Shown in pieces: positions 41,045-50,420 of a stretch of 64,000 bases of DNA (position 1 is its first letter; each line of letters begins with the position of its first letter). The stretch spans positions 62,001-126,000 of the forward strand of contig CAMLMV010000003.1 of the NCBI GenBank assembly GCA_946481275.1, in the 5' to 3' direction. The notes beneath the pieces are model-generated. The model worked only from the letters and a program-made list of their open reading frames with translations, was not told where the DNA came from and did no database searches. Origin of the DNA: an uncultured Massilia sp. (GTDB lineage Bacteria > Pseudomonadota > Gammaproteobacteria > Burkholderiales > Burkholderiaceae). Both the position numbers and the translations under genes were made by a program.

Positions 41045-42823
41045 ATGGACCTGCTCGAGGCAATCAACGACCCGGCCGCATTGCGTGCGCTGCCCCGCGC
41101 GCGCCTGGACACACTGGCGCGCCAGCTGCGCCGCTTCCTGCTCGACACGGTGGCGCGCACGGGCGGCCATCTCGCGTCGAACCTGGGGACGGTGGAACTG
41201 ACGATCGCGCTGCACTACGTGTTCGCGACGCCGCGCGACCGCATCGTGTGGGACGTCGGGCACCAGAGCTATGGCCACAAGGTATTGACGGGGCGCCGCG
41301 CGCAGATGCACACCCTGCGCCAGGCGGGCGGCCTGTCCGGCTTTCCGCGCCGCTGCGAGAGCGTGCACGACAGCTTCGGCACGGCGCATTCGTCGACGGC
41401 ATTGTCGGCCGCGCTCGGCATGGCGCTGGCCGCGAAACTCCAGGGCGACGACCGCCATGCCGTGGCCGTCTGCGGCGACGGCGCGCTGTCCGCCGGCATG
41501 GCGTTCGAAGCGCTGAACAACGCCGGCATCGATCCTGCGCTGCGCCTGCTCGTCGTCGTCAATCACAACGGCATGTCGATCTCGCCGGCCGTGGGCGCGC
41601 TGGACCGCCATCTCGCAGACCTTGCATCCGGCCGCGTGCGTCCCGGCGCGTCGCTGTTCGAGGCGCTCGGCTTCGCCTATGCCGGGCCGGTCGACGGCCA
41701 CGACCTCGACGCACTGGTTCCCGCGCTGGAGGCCGCCCGGGACCGTCCCGGCCCGCAGGTCCTGCACGTCGTCACGCGCAAGGGCAAAGGCTATGCGCGC
41801 GCCGAGGCGGCGCCCATCCTGTACCACGGCACGGGCCGCTTCGATCCCGGCAAGGGCCTGCCGGACGGGGGGCGGGGCCGCCCCGCGTACACGGACGTGT
41901 TCGGCGACTGGCTGTGCGACATGGCCGCGCACGATCCGCGCCTTGTCGGCATCACCCCCGCCATGCGCGAAGGCTCCGGCCTCGTCCGCTTTGCCCAGCG
42001 CTTCCCCGACCGCTACGTGGACGTCGGCATCGCGGAGCAGCATGCGCTGACGTTCGCGGGCGGCCTCGCCGTCGACGGCATGAAGCCCGTCGTCGCGATC
42101 TATTCCACGTTCCTGCAACGCGCCTACGACCAGTTGATCCACGACGTCGCGCTGCAACACCTGGACGTGACGTTCGCGATCGACCGCGCCGGCCTCGTCG
42201 GCGCCGATGGGGCCACGCATGCGGGCAACTACGACATCGCCTACCTGCGCTGCGTGCCGAACATGGTGTTGATGGCGGCGTCCGACGAAGCCGAGTGCCG
42301 GCGCATGCTGACGACCGCCTACCGCCATCCCGGTCCGGCGGCCGTGCGCTATCCGCGCGGACCGGGCCCCGGGGTGGTGCCGGCGGCCGAGCTGGACGCC
42401 ATCCCGCTCGGCCGCGGCGAGGTGCGCCGGCGCGGGGCCGGGATCGCGATCCTCGCGTTCGGGCCGATGCTGGCGCCGAGCCTCGAAGCGGGCGCGGAAC
42501 TGGGTGCGACGGTGGCCAACATGCGGTTCGTGAAGCCGCTCGACGCCGACCTCGTGATGGCGCTGGCACGCGACCATGCGCAGCTGGTGACGGTGGAGGA
42601 GGGCGCCGTGATGGGTGGTGCGGGCGCGGCCGTCGCGGAGGCGCTGGCCGCCGCCGGCATGCAGCGGCCGCTGTTGATGCTGGGCCTGCCGGACCTGTTC
42701 ATCGAGCATGGCGACCCCGCGGCACTGCTGGGCGCCGCCGGGCTCGACGCGGCCGGCATCGCGGGCGCCATCCGCCAGCGCTATCGCACGGATGCGCCGC
42801 TGCTCGTCGCGAACAGTCATTGA
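41045..42823 (+). CDS. dxs: 1-deoxy-D-xylulose-5-phosphate synthase (cluster copy)
   Basis: 592-aa thiamine-diphosphate enzyme joining pyruvate and glyceraldehyde 3-phosphate, the first step of the MEP isoprenoid pathway. N-terminal TPP domain with [34 protein letters not shown] and the TPP motif [18 protein letters not shown]; central transketolase domain with the catalytic Glu in [17 protein letters not shown]-terminal domain after about 455. It is about 30 residues shorter than typical Dxs (about 620), partly by trimming of the mid-region linker. ATG 41045 is chosen because GGAGGA precedes it by 4 nt. Position as first gene of a hopanoid operon suggests a second, dedicated Dxs; the housekeeping copy would be elsewhere. 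Confidence 0.92.
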   Translation: MDLLEAINDPAALRALPRARLDTLARQLRRFLLDTVARTGGHLASNLGTVELTIALHYVFATPRDRIVWDVGHQSYGHKVLTGRRAQMHTLRQAGGLSGFPRRCESVHDSFGTAHSSTALSAALGMALAAKLQGDDRHAVAVCGDGALSAGMAFEALNNAGIDPALRLLVVVNHNGMSISPAVGALDRHLADLASGRVRPGASLFEALGFAYAGPVDGHDLDALVPALEAARDRPGPQVLHVVTRKGKGYARAEAAPILYHGTGRFDPGKGLPDGGRGRPAYTDVFGDWLCDMAAHDPRLVGITPAMREGSGLVRFAQRFPDRYVDVGIAEQHALTFAGGLAVDGMKPVVAIYSTFLQRAYDQLIHDVALQHLDVTFAIDRAGLVGADGATHAGNYDIAYLRCVPNMVLMAASDEAECRRMLTTAYRHPGPAAVRYPRGPGPGVVPAAELDAIPLGRGEVRRRGAGIAILAFGPMLAPSLEAGAELGATVANMRFVKPLDADLVMALARDHAQLVTVEEGAVMGGAGAAVAEALAAAGMQRPLLMLGLPDLFIEHGDPAALLGAAGLDAAGIAGAIRQRYRTDAPLLVANSH

Positions 42824-42834
42824 GAGAGGTTCCC

Positions 42835-43683
42835 ATGGTTCCCGAAACGGATGCCTTCACGGTGCCGGTGCACACGCCAGCCAGTTCGTTCGGCATCGCC
42901 ATGCGCGTGCTGCCCGCGCCGCGGCGCGCCGCGATGTTCGGCATCTACGCGTTCTGCCGCGCCGTCGACGACATCGCCGACGGCCCCGCGCCACCGCGCC
43001 AGCGCCGCGCCGCGCTGGAGCGGTGGCGGGCCGACGTCGACACGGCCTGCGACGGGGGCTGGTGTCCGCGCCTGCACGCGCTGGTGCCGCACATCGCCGC
43101 GTACGGCCTCGCGCGCGCCGACTTCCACGCCGTGATCGACGGCATGCTGATGGACGCGCAGGACCGCCCGATCTGCGCGCCGCCGGCCGACATGCTCGAC
43201 CTGTACTGCGACCGCGTTGCCGCCGCCGTCGGCCGCCTGTCCGTGCGCGTGTTCGGCCTGCCGCACGACGACGGCATCCTGCTCGCGCACCACCTGGGCC
43301 GTGCGCTGCAACTGACGAACATCCTGCGCGACATCGACGAAGACGCCGCCATCGGCCGCGCCTATGTGCCGCGCGAACTGCTGCTCGCGGCCGGCGTCGA
43401 AGCCCGCGTGTGCGCGGCCGGCGCGGACGACATCGCCGCGCATCCGGCGCTGCCCCGGGCCTGTGCCGACCTGGCCGCGCAGGCCCGCCGGCACTATGCC
43501 GCCGCCGACTTCGTGCTGCGCCGCCACCGGGGCGGCGCGGGGCGGGCGCCGCGCCTGATGGGAGCCGTCTATGCGGCGCTGCTGGCGCGGCTCGCGGCGC
43601 GCGGGTGGAGCAGTCCGCGCGCACCGGTCCGGCTGGGACGGCTGGCCAGGGCCGGCATCCTGTTGCGGCACGCGCTGCTGTAG
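42835..43683 (+). CDS. hpnD: Presqualene diphosphate synthase HpnD
   Basis: 282-aa trans-isoprenyl-diphosphate synthase of the squalene/phytoene family. It contains ASSFGIAMRVLPAPRRAAMFGIYAFCRAVDDIAD with the first Asp-rich motif, DLYCDRVAAAVGRLSVRVFG, and the second motif in LTNILRDIDEDAAIGRAYVPRE. The SSFxxAMRxLPxxRRxAM start is HpnD-like, as opposed to HpnC (ENFPVAS type). HpnD condenses two farnesyl diphosphates to presqualene diphosphate; HpnC and HpnE then give squalene. Neither is in the window. Starts 11 bp after dxs with GAGAGG upstream; shc follows directly. Confidence 0.88.
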   Translation: MVPETDAFTVPVHTPASSFGIAMRVLPAPRRAAMFGIYAFCRAVDDIADGPAPPRQRRAALERWRADVDTACDGGWCPRLHALVPHIAAYGLARADFHAVIDGMLMDAQDRPICAPPADMLDLYCDRVAAAVGRLSVRVFGLPHDDGILLAHHLGRALQLTNILRDIDEDAAIGRAYVPRELLLAAGVEARVCAAGADDIAAHPALPRACADLAAQARRHYAAADFVLRRHRGGAGRAPRLMGAVYAALLARLAARGWSSPRAPVRLGRLARAGILLRHALL

Positions 43684-43697
43684 CCATGGGGGATGCC

Positions 43698-45662
43698 ATG
43701 CGCGACGCGTCTTTCCGGGAAACCGCGCAGGCCGGTGCGATCGACGCGGCGCTCGCGGCCGTGCTGGCCGACCAGCGCGACGACGGACACTGGGTCTACG
43801 AACTGGAAGCGGACGCGACCATCCCGGCCGAATACGTGTTGCTGGTGCACTACCTCGGCGAGACGCCGGATACGGACCTGGAACGCAAGATCGGGACGTA
43901 CCTGCGGCGGCGCCAGGGCGACCACGGCGGCTGGCCGCTGTTCCACGGCGGCGCCTTCGACCCGAGCGCCAGCGTCAAGGCATACTATGCGCTGAAGATG
44001 ATCGGCGATCCGCCCGACGCGCCGCACATGGCGTGGGCGCGTTCGGCGATCCGGGACCACGGCGGCGCCGAGCGCAGCAACGTCTTTACGCGCATGCTGC
44101 TGGCGCTGTTCGGCGAGATGCCGTGGTCGGCCGTGCCCGTGATGCCGGTGGAGATCGCGCTGCTGCCGCGCTGGTCGCCGTTCCACTTGTCGAAGGTGTC
44201 GTACTGGACCCGCACCGTGCTGACGCCGCTGCTCGTGCTCGGTGCGCTGCGGCCGCGGGCGCGCAATCCCCGGGCCGTGGGCGTCGCGGAGCTGTTCCTT
44301 GCGCCGCCGGACAGCCTCGGGCTGGCGCCGCGCGCGCCGCACCAGGACCGCATGTGGTTCGCGCTGTTCCGCACGCTGGAGTCGCAGATGCGGCTGCTGG
44401 CGCCGCGCCTGCCCGCGCGCCTGCGCCGGCGCGCGGTGGAGCAGGCGGCCGCGTTCGTGCGCGCGCGCCTGAACGGCGAGCACGGCCTGGGCGCCATCTT
44501 CCCCGCGATGGTCAACGCCGTGCAGATGCTGGACGTGCTGGGCCTGCCCCCGGACGCCCCCGAGGCAACCGCCGCGCGCCGGGCCATCGACCGGCTGCTC
44601 GTCGACCACGGCGCGGAAGCCTATTGCCAGCCGTGCCTGTCGCCCGTGTGGGACACGGCACTGATGTGCCACGCGCTGCTGGAAGCGGGTACGCCGGCCG
44701 CCCTGGACGCGGCGCGCCGCGGCCTCGACTGGCTGCTGCCGCTGCAGGTTCTCGACCGGCCCGGCGACTGGGCCGCGCGGCGGCCGGCGGTGCGTCCCGG
44801 CGGCTGGGCGTTCCAGTACGAGAACGCGTGTTACCCGGACGTCGACGACACGGCCGTCGTGGCGATGGCCATGCACCGGGCGGCGCACGTCGAACCGCAA
44901 CCGCTGCCGGACCGGTACGCGGATGCCGTCGCCCGCGCCCGCGAATGGATCGTCGGCATGCAGGGCAAGGGCGGCGGCTGGGGCGCATTCGAGGCCGACA
45001 ACACGCACCACTACCTGAACCACATCCCGTTCGCCGACCACGGCGCGCTGCTGGATCCGCCGACGGCCGACGTGTCCGCGCGCTGCCTGTCGATGCTGGC
45101 CCAGCTGGAACCGGGCGCCTGCGCGCGGCACCGCTCGCCCGCCGCACGGGCGCTGGGCTGGCTGCTGCGCCGGCAGGAGAAGAACGGCAGCTGGTACGGA
45201 CGCTGGGGCGTGAACTATGTCTACGGCACATGGTGCGCGTTGTGCGCGCTGGCGGCGGCCGGCCTGCCGCCTTCTGCGCCACCCGTCGCGCGGGGCGCCC
45301 GCTGGCTCGCGTACGTGCAGAATCCGGACGGCGGCTGGGGCGAGGGCGGCGACAGCTACCGGCTCGACCATGACGGCCACGCGTGGGCGCCGTCGACGGC
45401 GTCGCAGACGGCGTGGGCGCTGCTGGGCCTGATGGCGGCGGGCGCCGGCGACACCCGGTCCGTCGCACGCGGCATCGCCTGGCTCGTCGACCACCAGCGC
45501 GCGGACGGCCTGTGGGACGAACCGCAGCACACGGCCACCGGCTTCCCCCGCGTGTTCTACCTGCGCTACCACGGCTACGCCCGCTATTTCCCGCTGTGGG
45601 CACTGGCCCGCTACCGCAACCTGCGGGCCGGCGGCAGCGGCCGGGTCGCGTTCGGGATGTAG
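43698..45662 (+). CDS. shc: Squalene-hopene cyclase
   Basis: 654-aa monotopic membrane cyclase that converts squalene to diploptene/diplopterol. The protonating DXDD motif is PDVDDTAVV. QW repeats are plentiful (for example GDHGGWPLFHGG, GKGGGWGAFE, EKNGSWYGRWG, NPDGGWGEGG and RADGLWDEP) and WGVNYVYGTW is the conserved active-site segment. ATG 43698 has the GGGGGA ribosome site 5 nt before it; ATG 43686 is an alternative giving four more residues. It follows hpnD by 14 bp and precedes hpnG by 3 bp. Length is typical (about 650 aa). Confidence 0.95.
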   Translation: MRDASFRETAQAGAIDAALAAVLADQRDDGHWVYELEADATIPAEYVLLVHYLGETPDTDLERKIGTYLRRRQGDHGGWPLFHGGAFDPSASVKAYYALKMIGDPPDAPHMAWARSAIRDHGGAERSNVFTRMLLALFGEMPWSAVPVMPVEIALLPRWSPFHLSKVSYWTRTVLTPLLVLGALRPRARNPRAVGVAELFLAPPDSLGLAPRAPHQDRMWFALFRTLESQMRLLAPRLPARLRRRAVEQAAAFVRARLNGEHGLGAIFPAMVNAVQMLDVLGLPPDAPEATAARRAIDRLLVDHGAEAYCQPCLSPVWDTALMCHALLEAGTPAALDAARRGLDWLLPLQVLDRPGDWAARRPAVRPGGWAFQYENACYPDVDDTAVVAMAMHRAAHVEPQPLPDRYADAVARAREWIVGMQGKGGGWGAFEADNTHHYLNHIPFADHGALLDPPTADVSARCLSMLAQLEPGACARHRSPAARALGWLLRRQEKNGSWYGRWGVNYVYGTWCALCALAAAGLPPSAPPVARGARWLAYVQNPDGGWGEGGDSYRLDHDGHAWAPSTASQTAWALLGLMAAGAGDTRSVARGIAWLVDHQRADGLWDEPQHTATGFPRVFYLRYHGYARYFPLWALARYRNLRAGGSGRVAFGM

Positions 45663-45665
45663 ACC

Positions 45666-46382
45666 GTGCACGACGCCCCGTGCGTGCTCGCCGTGTGCGG
45701 CATGCCGTTCGAGGCGGCGATCGCGGACGGGCCCGGCATCGTCGGGATTTATGGACCCGGACCGTGGCGGGTGGCGCAGCGGCTGCACGGGATGCTGGAG
45801 GGACCCGGTCTGGAGGGGCCAGCCCGCTGGGCCGGCATCATCAGCTTCGGCTGCGCGGGCGGCATCGATCCGGACCTCGCCAGCGGCGACTGCGTGGTGG
45901 CCACGCGCGTCCTGACGCCGGACGGCATGGTCGCGACGGACCCGGACTGGTCGCGCGCGCTGCTTTCGCGGCTGCCCGGCGCCCGGCCCGGACTGATCGC
46001 GGGCGTGGACGCGCCCCTCGCCACGGCCGCCGCCAAGGCCGCGCTGTGGCGTGATGCGGGCGCCGCCGCCGTGGACATGGAAACGCACGCCGCCGCACTG
46101 GCCGCCCGGCGCCACGGCCTGCCGTTCGCGGCCTGCCGCGTCGTGCTCGATCCGGCCTGGCGCAGCGTGCCCGCAGCCGCGCTGGCCGGCCTGGACACGG
46201 GCAGCCTCTGGCCCGTGCTGCGTGTGCTGGCCGGTGCGCCGGGGCAGATCGCATCCGTGTGCGCGCTCGCGGGCGAGGCGTGGGTGGCGCGGCGTGCCCT
46301 GTTGCGGGCGCGTGCGCGGCTCGGGGCGGGGCTGGGGCGTTATCTGTCGCCGTCCTCCTTGCCGCCATCGTCCTTGCCATAA
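45666..46382 (+). CDS. hpnG: Hopanoid-associated nucleoside phosphorylase HpnG
   Basis: 238-aa protein of the nucleoside phosphorylase fold that releases adenine from adenosylhopane, yielding phosphoribosylhopane on the way to bacteriohopanetetrol. Supporting motifs are LAVCGMPFEAAIA at the start, WAGIISFGCAGGIDPDLASGDCVVATRV in the substrate region and AAAVDMETHAAALAARRHG with the ribose-binding Glu. GTG 45666 begins the frame, 3 bp after shc. The C-terminus is low-complexity (SPSSLPPSSLP) because the gene overlaps the 3' end of the convergent mlaA by 43 bp. Confidence 0.87.
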   Translation: MHDAPCVLAVCGMPFEAAIADGPGIVGIYGPGPWRVAQRLHGMLEGPGLEGPARWAGIISFGCAGGIDPDLASGDCVVATRVLTPDGMVATDPDWSRALLSRLPGARPGLIAGVDAPLATAAAKAALWRDAGAAAVDMETHAAALAARRHGLPFAACRVVLDPAWRSVPAAALAGLDTGSLWPVLRVLAGAPGQIASVCALAGEAWVARRALLRARARLGAGLGRYLSPSSLPPSSLP

Positions 46383-47080
46383 TCCGGCAGCGGCGCTTCC
46401 TTGCCCTCGTCGAGCAGCGCGCGGCGCCGGCCCAGGTAGGCGTCGCGCACGAACAGGTAGCGGTCGAGCGCAGCCTGCTCCAGCAGATTGGTCGCGTTCA
46501 GGTAACGGGCGCGGGTGCTGACGAAGTCGACGCCCCACAGCGTGTTGCGCAGGGCCGGCCTGGCGTACGTGGTGGGCGAGCCGTACTGGTCGACGGCGAA
46601 GCCGGCCGTGTCGCGGAACGTGCTCGGGCCGAACAGCGGCAGCACGAGGTAGGGGCCGGCCGGCACCCCGTAGTGGCCCAGCGTGAGGCCGAAGTCCTGG
46701 TCGCGCTTGGCGATGCCGGCCGGCGTGGCGATGTCGAGCACACCCAGCAGGCCAAACGTGGAATTGACGGCCACGCGCATCAGGTCGTTCATGCCGTCCA
46801 TCAGGCGCAGCTGTGCGAAATCGTTCAGCATCACGGTGACGTCGCCCAGGTTGGAAAAGACATTCTCGACACCGGTGCGGACGAAACGCGGCACGGTGCG
46901 GTTGTACGTGCGCGCGACCGGTTGTGCGATGTGGCGGTCGAGCGTGTCGTTGAAGCGGTACGTGGCGCGGTTGAGCGGTTCCAGTGGATCGGCCGGATCG
47001 CGTTGCGGGCCGGTGGCGCAACCGTATAGCGAGACAAGCATCAGGGCGGCGACGATCCGGCGCGTTGGCGGATGTGTCAT
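46340..47080 (-). CDS. mlaA: MlaA/VacJ family outer-membrane lipoprotein
   Basis: 246-aa lipoprotein. The signal ends in the lipobox LYGC (acylated Cys21), followed by the VacJ block DPLEPLNRATYRFNDTLDRHIAQPVARTYNRTVPRFVRTGVENVFSNLGD and GLLGVLDIATPAGIAKRDQDFGLTLGHYGV. MlaA extracts misplaced phospholipids from the outer leaflet; in hopanoid clusters it is thought to join lipid trafficking with HpnM and HpnN. The charged tail (GKDDGGKEDGDR) is encoded in the 43-bp overlap with hpnG. Its start overlaps the hpnN stop by 4 bp, so it is the second gene of the hpnN operon. Confidence 0.9.
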   Translation of the reverse strand: MTHPPTRRIVAALMLVSLYGCATGPQRDPADPLEPLNRATYRFNDTLDRHIAQPVARTYNRTVPRFVRTGVENVFSNLGDVTVMLNDFAQLRLMDGMNDLMRVAVNSTFGLLGVLDIATPAGIAKRDQDFGLTLGHYGVPAGPYLVLPLFGPSTFRDTAGFAVDQYGSPTTYARPALRNTLWGVDFVSTRARYLNATNLLEQAALDRYLFVRDAYLGRRRALLDEGKEAPLPDYGKDDGGKEDGDR

Positions 47081-49692
47081 GGCGGTCCTCGTTCGGCAGG
47101 TGCCGGGGCGCGGGGCTGCCCCAGCAGGACGGGCTGGAAGAACACGGCGCCGATCAGCGTGCAGACCAGCGCCAGCACCAGCAGCTTGCCCATGCTGGCG
47201 GTGCCGGGGTGGTGCGACAGCCACAGGCTGCCGAACGCGGTGCCGGTGGTCGCCGCGCTGAGGACGATGGCTTGCGTGAGCGGATGCTCCAGCCGGGCCG
47301 GCTGCCCCGCGCGCCACGCCATGATGTAATAAATCTTGAAGGCGACGCCCACGCCCAGCAGCAGCGGCAGCGCGATGATGTTTGCGAAATTCAGGTGGAT
47401 GCCCAGCAGCACGCAGGCTTCCAGGGTGACCAGGCTCGACACGAGCAGCGGCACCATCGTCAGGAGCACGTCGCCCACGCGCCGGAATGCGATCCACAAC
47501 AGCAGCGCGATCGTGGCGACGGCCAGCAGCGCCGCCTGCAAGAACGCGGTAATGATCAGGTCGGCCGCATGGCGCACGGAAATCGGGCCGCCGGACGCAT
47601 CCGGCGCAATGCGCAGGACGGCATCGGCGAAGCGGCCCAGGCGGCTGTCGTCGCCGAGGCTCGTCCCCGTGGGCCGCTTCGGGCTGACGTCGACCAGCGC
47701 GCGGCCGTCGGGCGCGATCCAGTTGCGGCGCATCGCGGCCGGCAAGTTCGCCAATGTGACGGGTTCCGGCCGCAACGCCAGCCGCAGCCCGTCCAGCGCG
47801 AGCCGCAGCGTGCCCGCCAGCGCCTGGTCGGCGCGGTCGCGGACGGCCGGCCCCGCGCGCGCCAGCGCGGCCAGCGCCCGCGCGAGCCGCGCCGCCTCGG
47901 CCGCGCCGGGCCCGGGATGGTCGAGCGCGGCATTGTGCAGCGACTGCGCGGCCGTGCGCAGCACCGCCGCGCGCTGCGGGTCGGACGCGGGTGCCATCGC
48001 GGGCCGCTCCAGCACGGGCAGCAGGCGGGCGGCGGCACCCGCGATGGCGCCCAGTTTCTCCGCCTGCCGGTCGGGGACGAGGCTGGCCGCCGTCAGCGCA
48101 TGGGCCACGTCGGGCAGCCGTTCCAGGCGTCCCGCCAGCGCGGCGGCCTGCGCCAGCGACGGGGCGAGCACCTGCACGTTGTCGAGGCCGACGTCGGTGC
48201 CGCGCGCGAGCGACGCCAGCGTGGCCATCGACTCGCTGCCGGGATTCTTGAGGTGCAGCGGATCGAAGTCGAACTCGAGGCGCCACAGCAGGGGGATGCC
48301 GGCCGCGACGAGCGCCAGCGTGGCGGCGAGCACGGTCTTGCGGTGGGTCTGCAGCGCGTGGTCGATGCCGGCCAGCCACGGATAGCCGGGCGCGAGCCGG
48401 CCCGCCGGCGGGTCGGTGATGCGGATCAGCGCGGGCAGCACCGTAAGACAGGCGGGCAGGGCAACGCACAGGATGCCGATGCCCGCGATCTGGCCCAGCT
48501 CGGCCACGCCGCGGTACGCGGTGGGCAGGAAGGCGAGGAAGCCGAACGCGGTGGCCGTCGCCGCGAGCGTGAGCGGCAGCGCCAGCGCGCGCGCCGTCGC
48601 CAGCAACGCCGTGCCGGTGCCGGGCCGCACCCGCCGCAGTTCGCGGAAGCGCATGCCGAACTGGATGCCGAAATCGATGCCGAGCCCGACGAACAGGATC
48701 GCGAACGCGATGGAGATCAGGTTCAGCGCCCCCACCATCATGAGTCCCAGCGCGGCCGTGAGCGCGAGGCCGCCCAGCATCGTGATGCACAGCGCCAGCA
48801 CGAGCGGGGTCGAACGCACCGCGCGCCACAGCAGCACGAGCACGATCGCGACGGGGATGCTGCCGACGAGCGGCGACCCTTCCTGCAGCGACGCGAACTC
48901 GTCGTCCGACAGCGGCACGGGTCCCGTCAGCGTAACGTGCGCGCCGTAGCGTTCGGCCAGGCGCAGGTCGGCGGCGGCGGCGCGGATCGCGTCGCTGGAT
49001 GCGGCGCCCGGCAGCAGGGCGGCGTAGTCGAGCACGGGCCGGACTTCCACGAGACCGGGTTCCGCCGCCGCCCCGGCGTCGGCGAGCGCCTGCCACGACA
49101 GGGCGGCGTGCCGTCCGGCGAGGACGTCCTCGACCGTGGCGGCGCTGCGCGCCAGCAGCGGGGCCATCTGCGCGAGCGTGACCTGGCCCGTCAGCAATGG
49201 CGTACCCAGCGTGACCGCCAGCAGGTTCGCGACGCCCCGCAGCGACGGGTCGCGCGCGAGCGCGTCGAGCAGGCGCCGCGCATCGACAAGGCGCGCCGTC
49301 AGGTCGCGAACGGCGTGTACGTCGAGGTACAGCAGGCCGTTGCGGCGGAAGAAATCGGCGCCCGCGCCGAGGTCCACCGCGCGGAACAGGCCGGGCTGCC
49401 GGCGCAGGCGGTCGGCCAGTTCACGGGCCGCCTGCGCCGCGAACTCGGGCGCGGGCGCACGGACGACCGCCAGGGTCGTGTCGCCCCGGCTGGGGAACGC
49501 GGCGGCGATGGCGGCGTCGCGCCGTGCCCACGGGGCATTCGCGTCGATCAACTGCCCGACGTCCGTATTGATCGCGAAATGGCGCGCCACATAAAGCCCG
49601 GATGCAAGTACCAGCACGGCGAATGCCCCGAGCACCGCCCATGGGTGGCGGCATGACAGGTGGACGAGCCTGGCTATCTGGTGGGTCAGCAT
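47077..49692 (-). CDS. hpnN: Hopanoid RND-type transporter HpnN
   Basis: 871-aa MMPL/RND-family inner-membrane protein with about twelve helices in two halves: helix 1 at about 15-35, a large periplasmic loop (about 40-265), helices at about 270-445, second periplasmic loop (about 470-705) and helices at about 715-860. Conserved stretches are LISIAFAILFVGLGIDFGIQFGMRFRELRR and HLNFANIIALPLLLGVGVAFKIYYIMAWR, where the GLGID and GVGVA positions are the RND proton-relay regions. HpnN moves hopanoids from the inner to the outer membrane. The second half replaces the acid of GxGxD by Ala. ATG 49692 starts the first hydrophobic helix. It leads an operon with mlaA and faces hpnM. Confidence 0.9.
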   Translation of the reverse strand: MLTHQIARLVHLSCRHPWAVLGAFAVLVLASGLYVARHFAINTDVGQLIDANAPWARRDAAIAAAFPSRGDTTLAVVRAPAPEFAAQAARELADRLRRQPGLFRAVDLGAGADFFRRNGLLYLDVHAVRDLTARLVDARRLLDALARDPSLRGVANLLAVTLGTPLLTGQVTLAQMAPLLARSAATVEDVLAGRHAALSWQALADAGAAAEPGLVEVRPVLDYAALLPGAASSDAIRAAAADLRLAERYGAHVTLTGPVPLSDDEFASLQEGSPLVGSIPVAIVLVLLWRAVRSTPLVLALCITMLGGLALTAALGLMMVGALNLISIAFAILFVGLGIDFGIQFGMRFRELRRVRPGTGTALLATARALALPLTLAATATAFGFLAFLPTAYRGVAELGQIAGIGILCVALPACLTVLPALIRITDPPAGRLAPGYPWLAGIDHALQTHRKTVLAATLALVAAGIPLLWRLEFDFDPLHLKNPGSESMATLASLARGTDVGLDNVQVLAPSLAQAAALAGRLERLPDVAHALTAASLVPDRQAEKLGAIAGAAARLLPVLERPAMAPASDPQRAAVLRTAAQSLHNAALDHPGPGAAEAARLARALAALARAGPAVRDRADQALAGTLRLALDGLRLALRPEPVTLANLPAAMRRNWIAPDGRALVDVSPKRPTGTSLGDDSRLGRFADAVLRIAPDASGGPISVRHAADLIITAFLQAALLAVATIALLLWIAFRRVGDVLLTMVPLLVSSLVTLEACVLLGIHLNFANIIALPLLLGVGVAFKIYYIMAWRAGQPARLEHPLTQAIVLSAATTGTAFGSLWLSHHPGTASMGKLLVLALVCTLIGAVFFQPVLLGQPRAPAPAERGPP

Positions 49693-49695
49693 GGT

Positions 49696-49715
49696 GCATC
49701 CATTAGAACGGATGC
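49696..49715. promoter_or_regulatory. Inverted repeat and possible -10 in the hpnN/hpnM divergent region
   Basis: GCATCC (49696-49701) and GGATGC (49710-49715) flank an 8-nt loop that contains TAGAAC (49704-49709). The arms lie directly against the hpnN start at 49692, so occupancy could affect both hpnN-mlaA and hpnM. Confidence 0.35.
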
Positions 49716-49805
49716 GGTGCGGGTGGCCGTATGATCTGGCGCAGCGGTGCGCGGGAACATGGACGGCCGGACGACGGTCATATGGATGTGCCGATCGAGG
49801 AGCCC

Positions 49806-50420
49806 ATGAAATCATCCTTATTTCTGCTTGCGCTGGTCTGTTCCATGCCGGCACCTGCCTGCGCCCGGCAGGTGGCCGAGCATACGCCGGAACAAATGTT
49901 GAAGAGCACGATCGACAAGGTCATGACCGCGATCCGCGGCGACCCCGGCGCGCGCGCCGGCGACCCCGAGCGGACGCTCGAGATCGTCCGCCGTGATTTC
50001 CTGCCGTCCACCGACTTCATGCTGACGACGCAGTATGCGGTGGGCAGCGCATGGGCGCAGGCGACGCCGGCCCAGCGCGACGCGCTGTTCCGCGAATTCC
50101 AGACGCTGCTGGCGCGCACCTACGCCATCCAGCTGACGCAGATCCAGCAGGAGAACACGCAATTCCGCTACGCGCCAGCGGGCCGTCCCGCCGCGAACGC
50201 CACCGATGCCGTCGTGAAGACGACCGTGATCACGGGCGGCGACACGATGCCGATCGACTACCGGATGCGCAGGACCGCCGCCGGCTGGAAGATCTACGAC
50301 ATCAACATGATGGGCGCGTGGATGATCCAGGTGTACCGCCAGCAGTTCGCGGCCCGGCTGGCGACGGAGGGCATCGACGGCCTCATCAGCTACCTGGCGG
50401 CTCATAATCGCGGTCCCTGA
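49806..50420 (+). CDS. hpnM: HpnM, MlaC/Ttg2D-family periplasmic lipid carrier
   Basis: 204-aa exported protein. Signal peptide 1-20 (MKSSLFLLALVCSMPAPACA), then the MlaC/Ttg2 domain: HTPEQMLKSTIDKVMTAIRGDPGAR, TLEIVRRDFLPSTDFMLTTQYAVGSAWAQATPAQRDALFREFQTLLARTYA and GWKIYDINMMGAWMIQVYRQQF. Such carriers shuttle lipids across the periplasm, here presumably hopanoids, with HpnN and MlaA. ATG 49806 is preceded by GAGGAG. Transcribed alone; its 3' end overlaps the convergent hpnL by 19 bp. Confidence 0.87.
   Translation: MKSSLFLLALVCSMPAPACARQVAEHTPEQMLKSTIDKVMTAIRGDPGARAGDPERTLEIVRRDFLPSTDFMLTTQYAVGSAWAQATPAQRDALFREFQTLLARTYAIQLTQIQQENTQFRYAPAGRPAANATDAVVKTTVITGGDTMPIDYRMRRTAAGWKIYDINMMGAWMIQVYRQQFAARLATEGIDGLISYLAAHNRGP

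Noticed and set aside
42835..43683. Annotation of the prenyl synthase as hpnC or phytoene synthase
   Set aside because: The N-terminal SSFxxAMRxLPxxRRxAM pattern is HpnD-like and the gene is surrounded by hopanoid genes, with no carotenoid genes nearby.
43569..47021. 1150-codon minus-strand open frame opposite shc and hpnG
   Set aside because: Antisense to squalene-hopene cyclase and low complexity; mlaA, which lies on that strand, uses a different frame.
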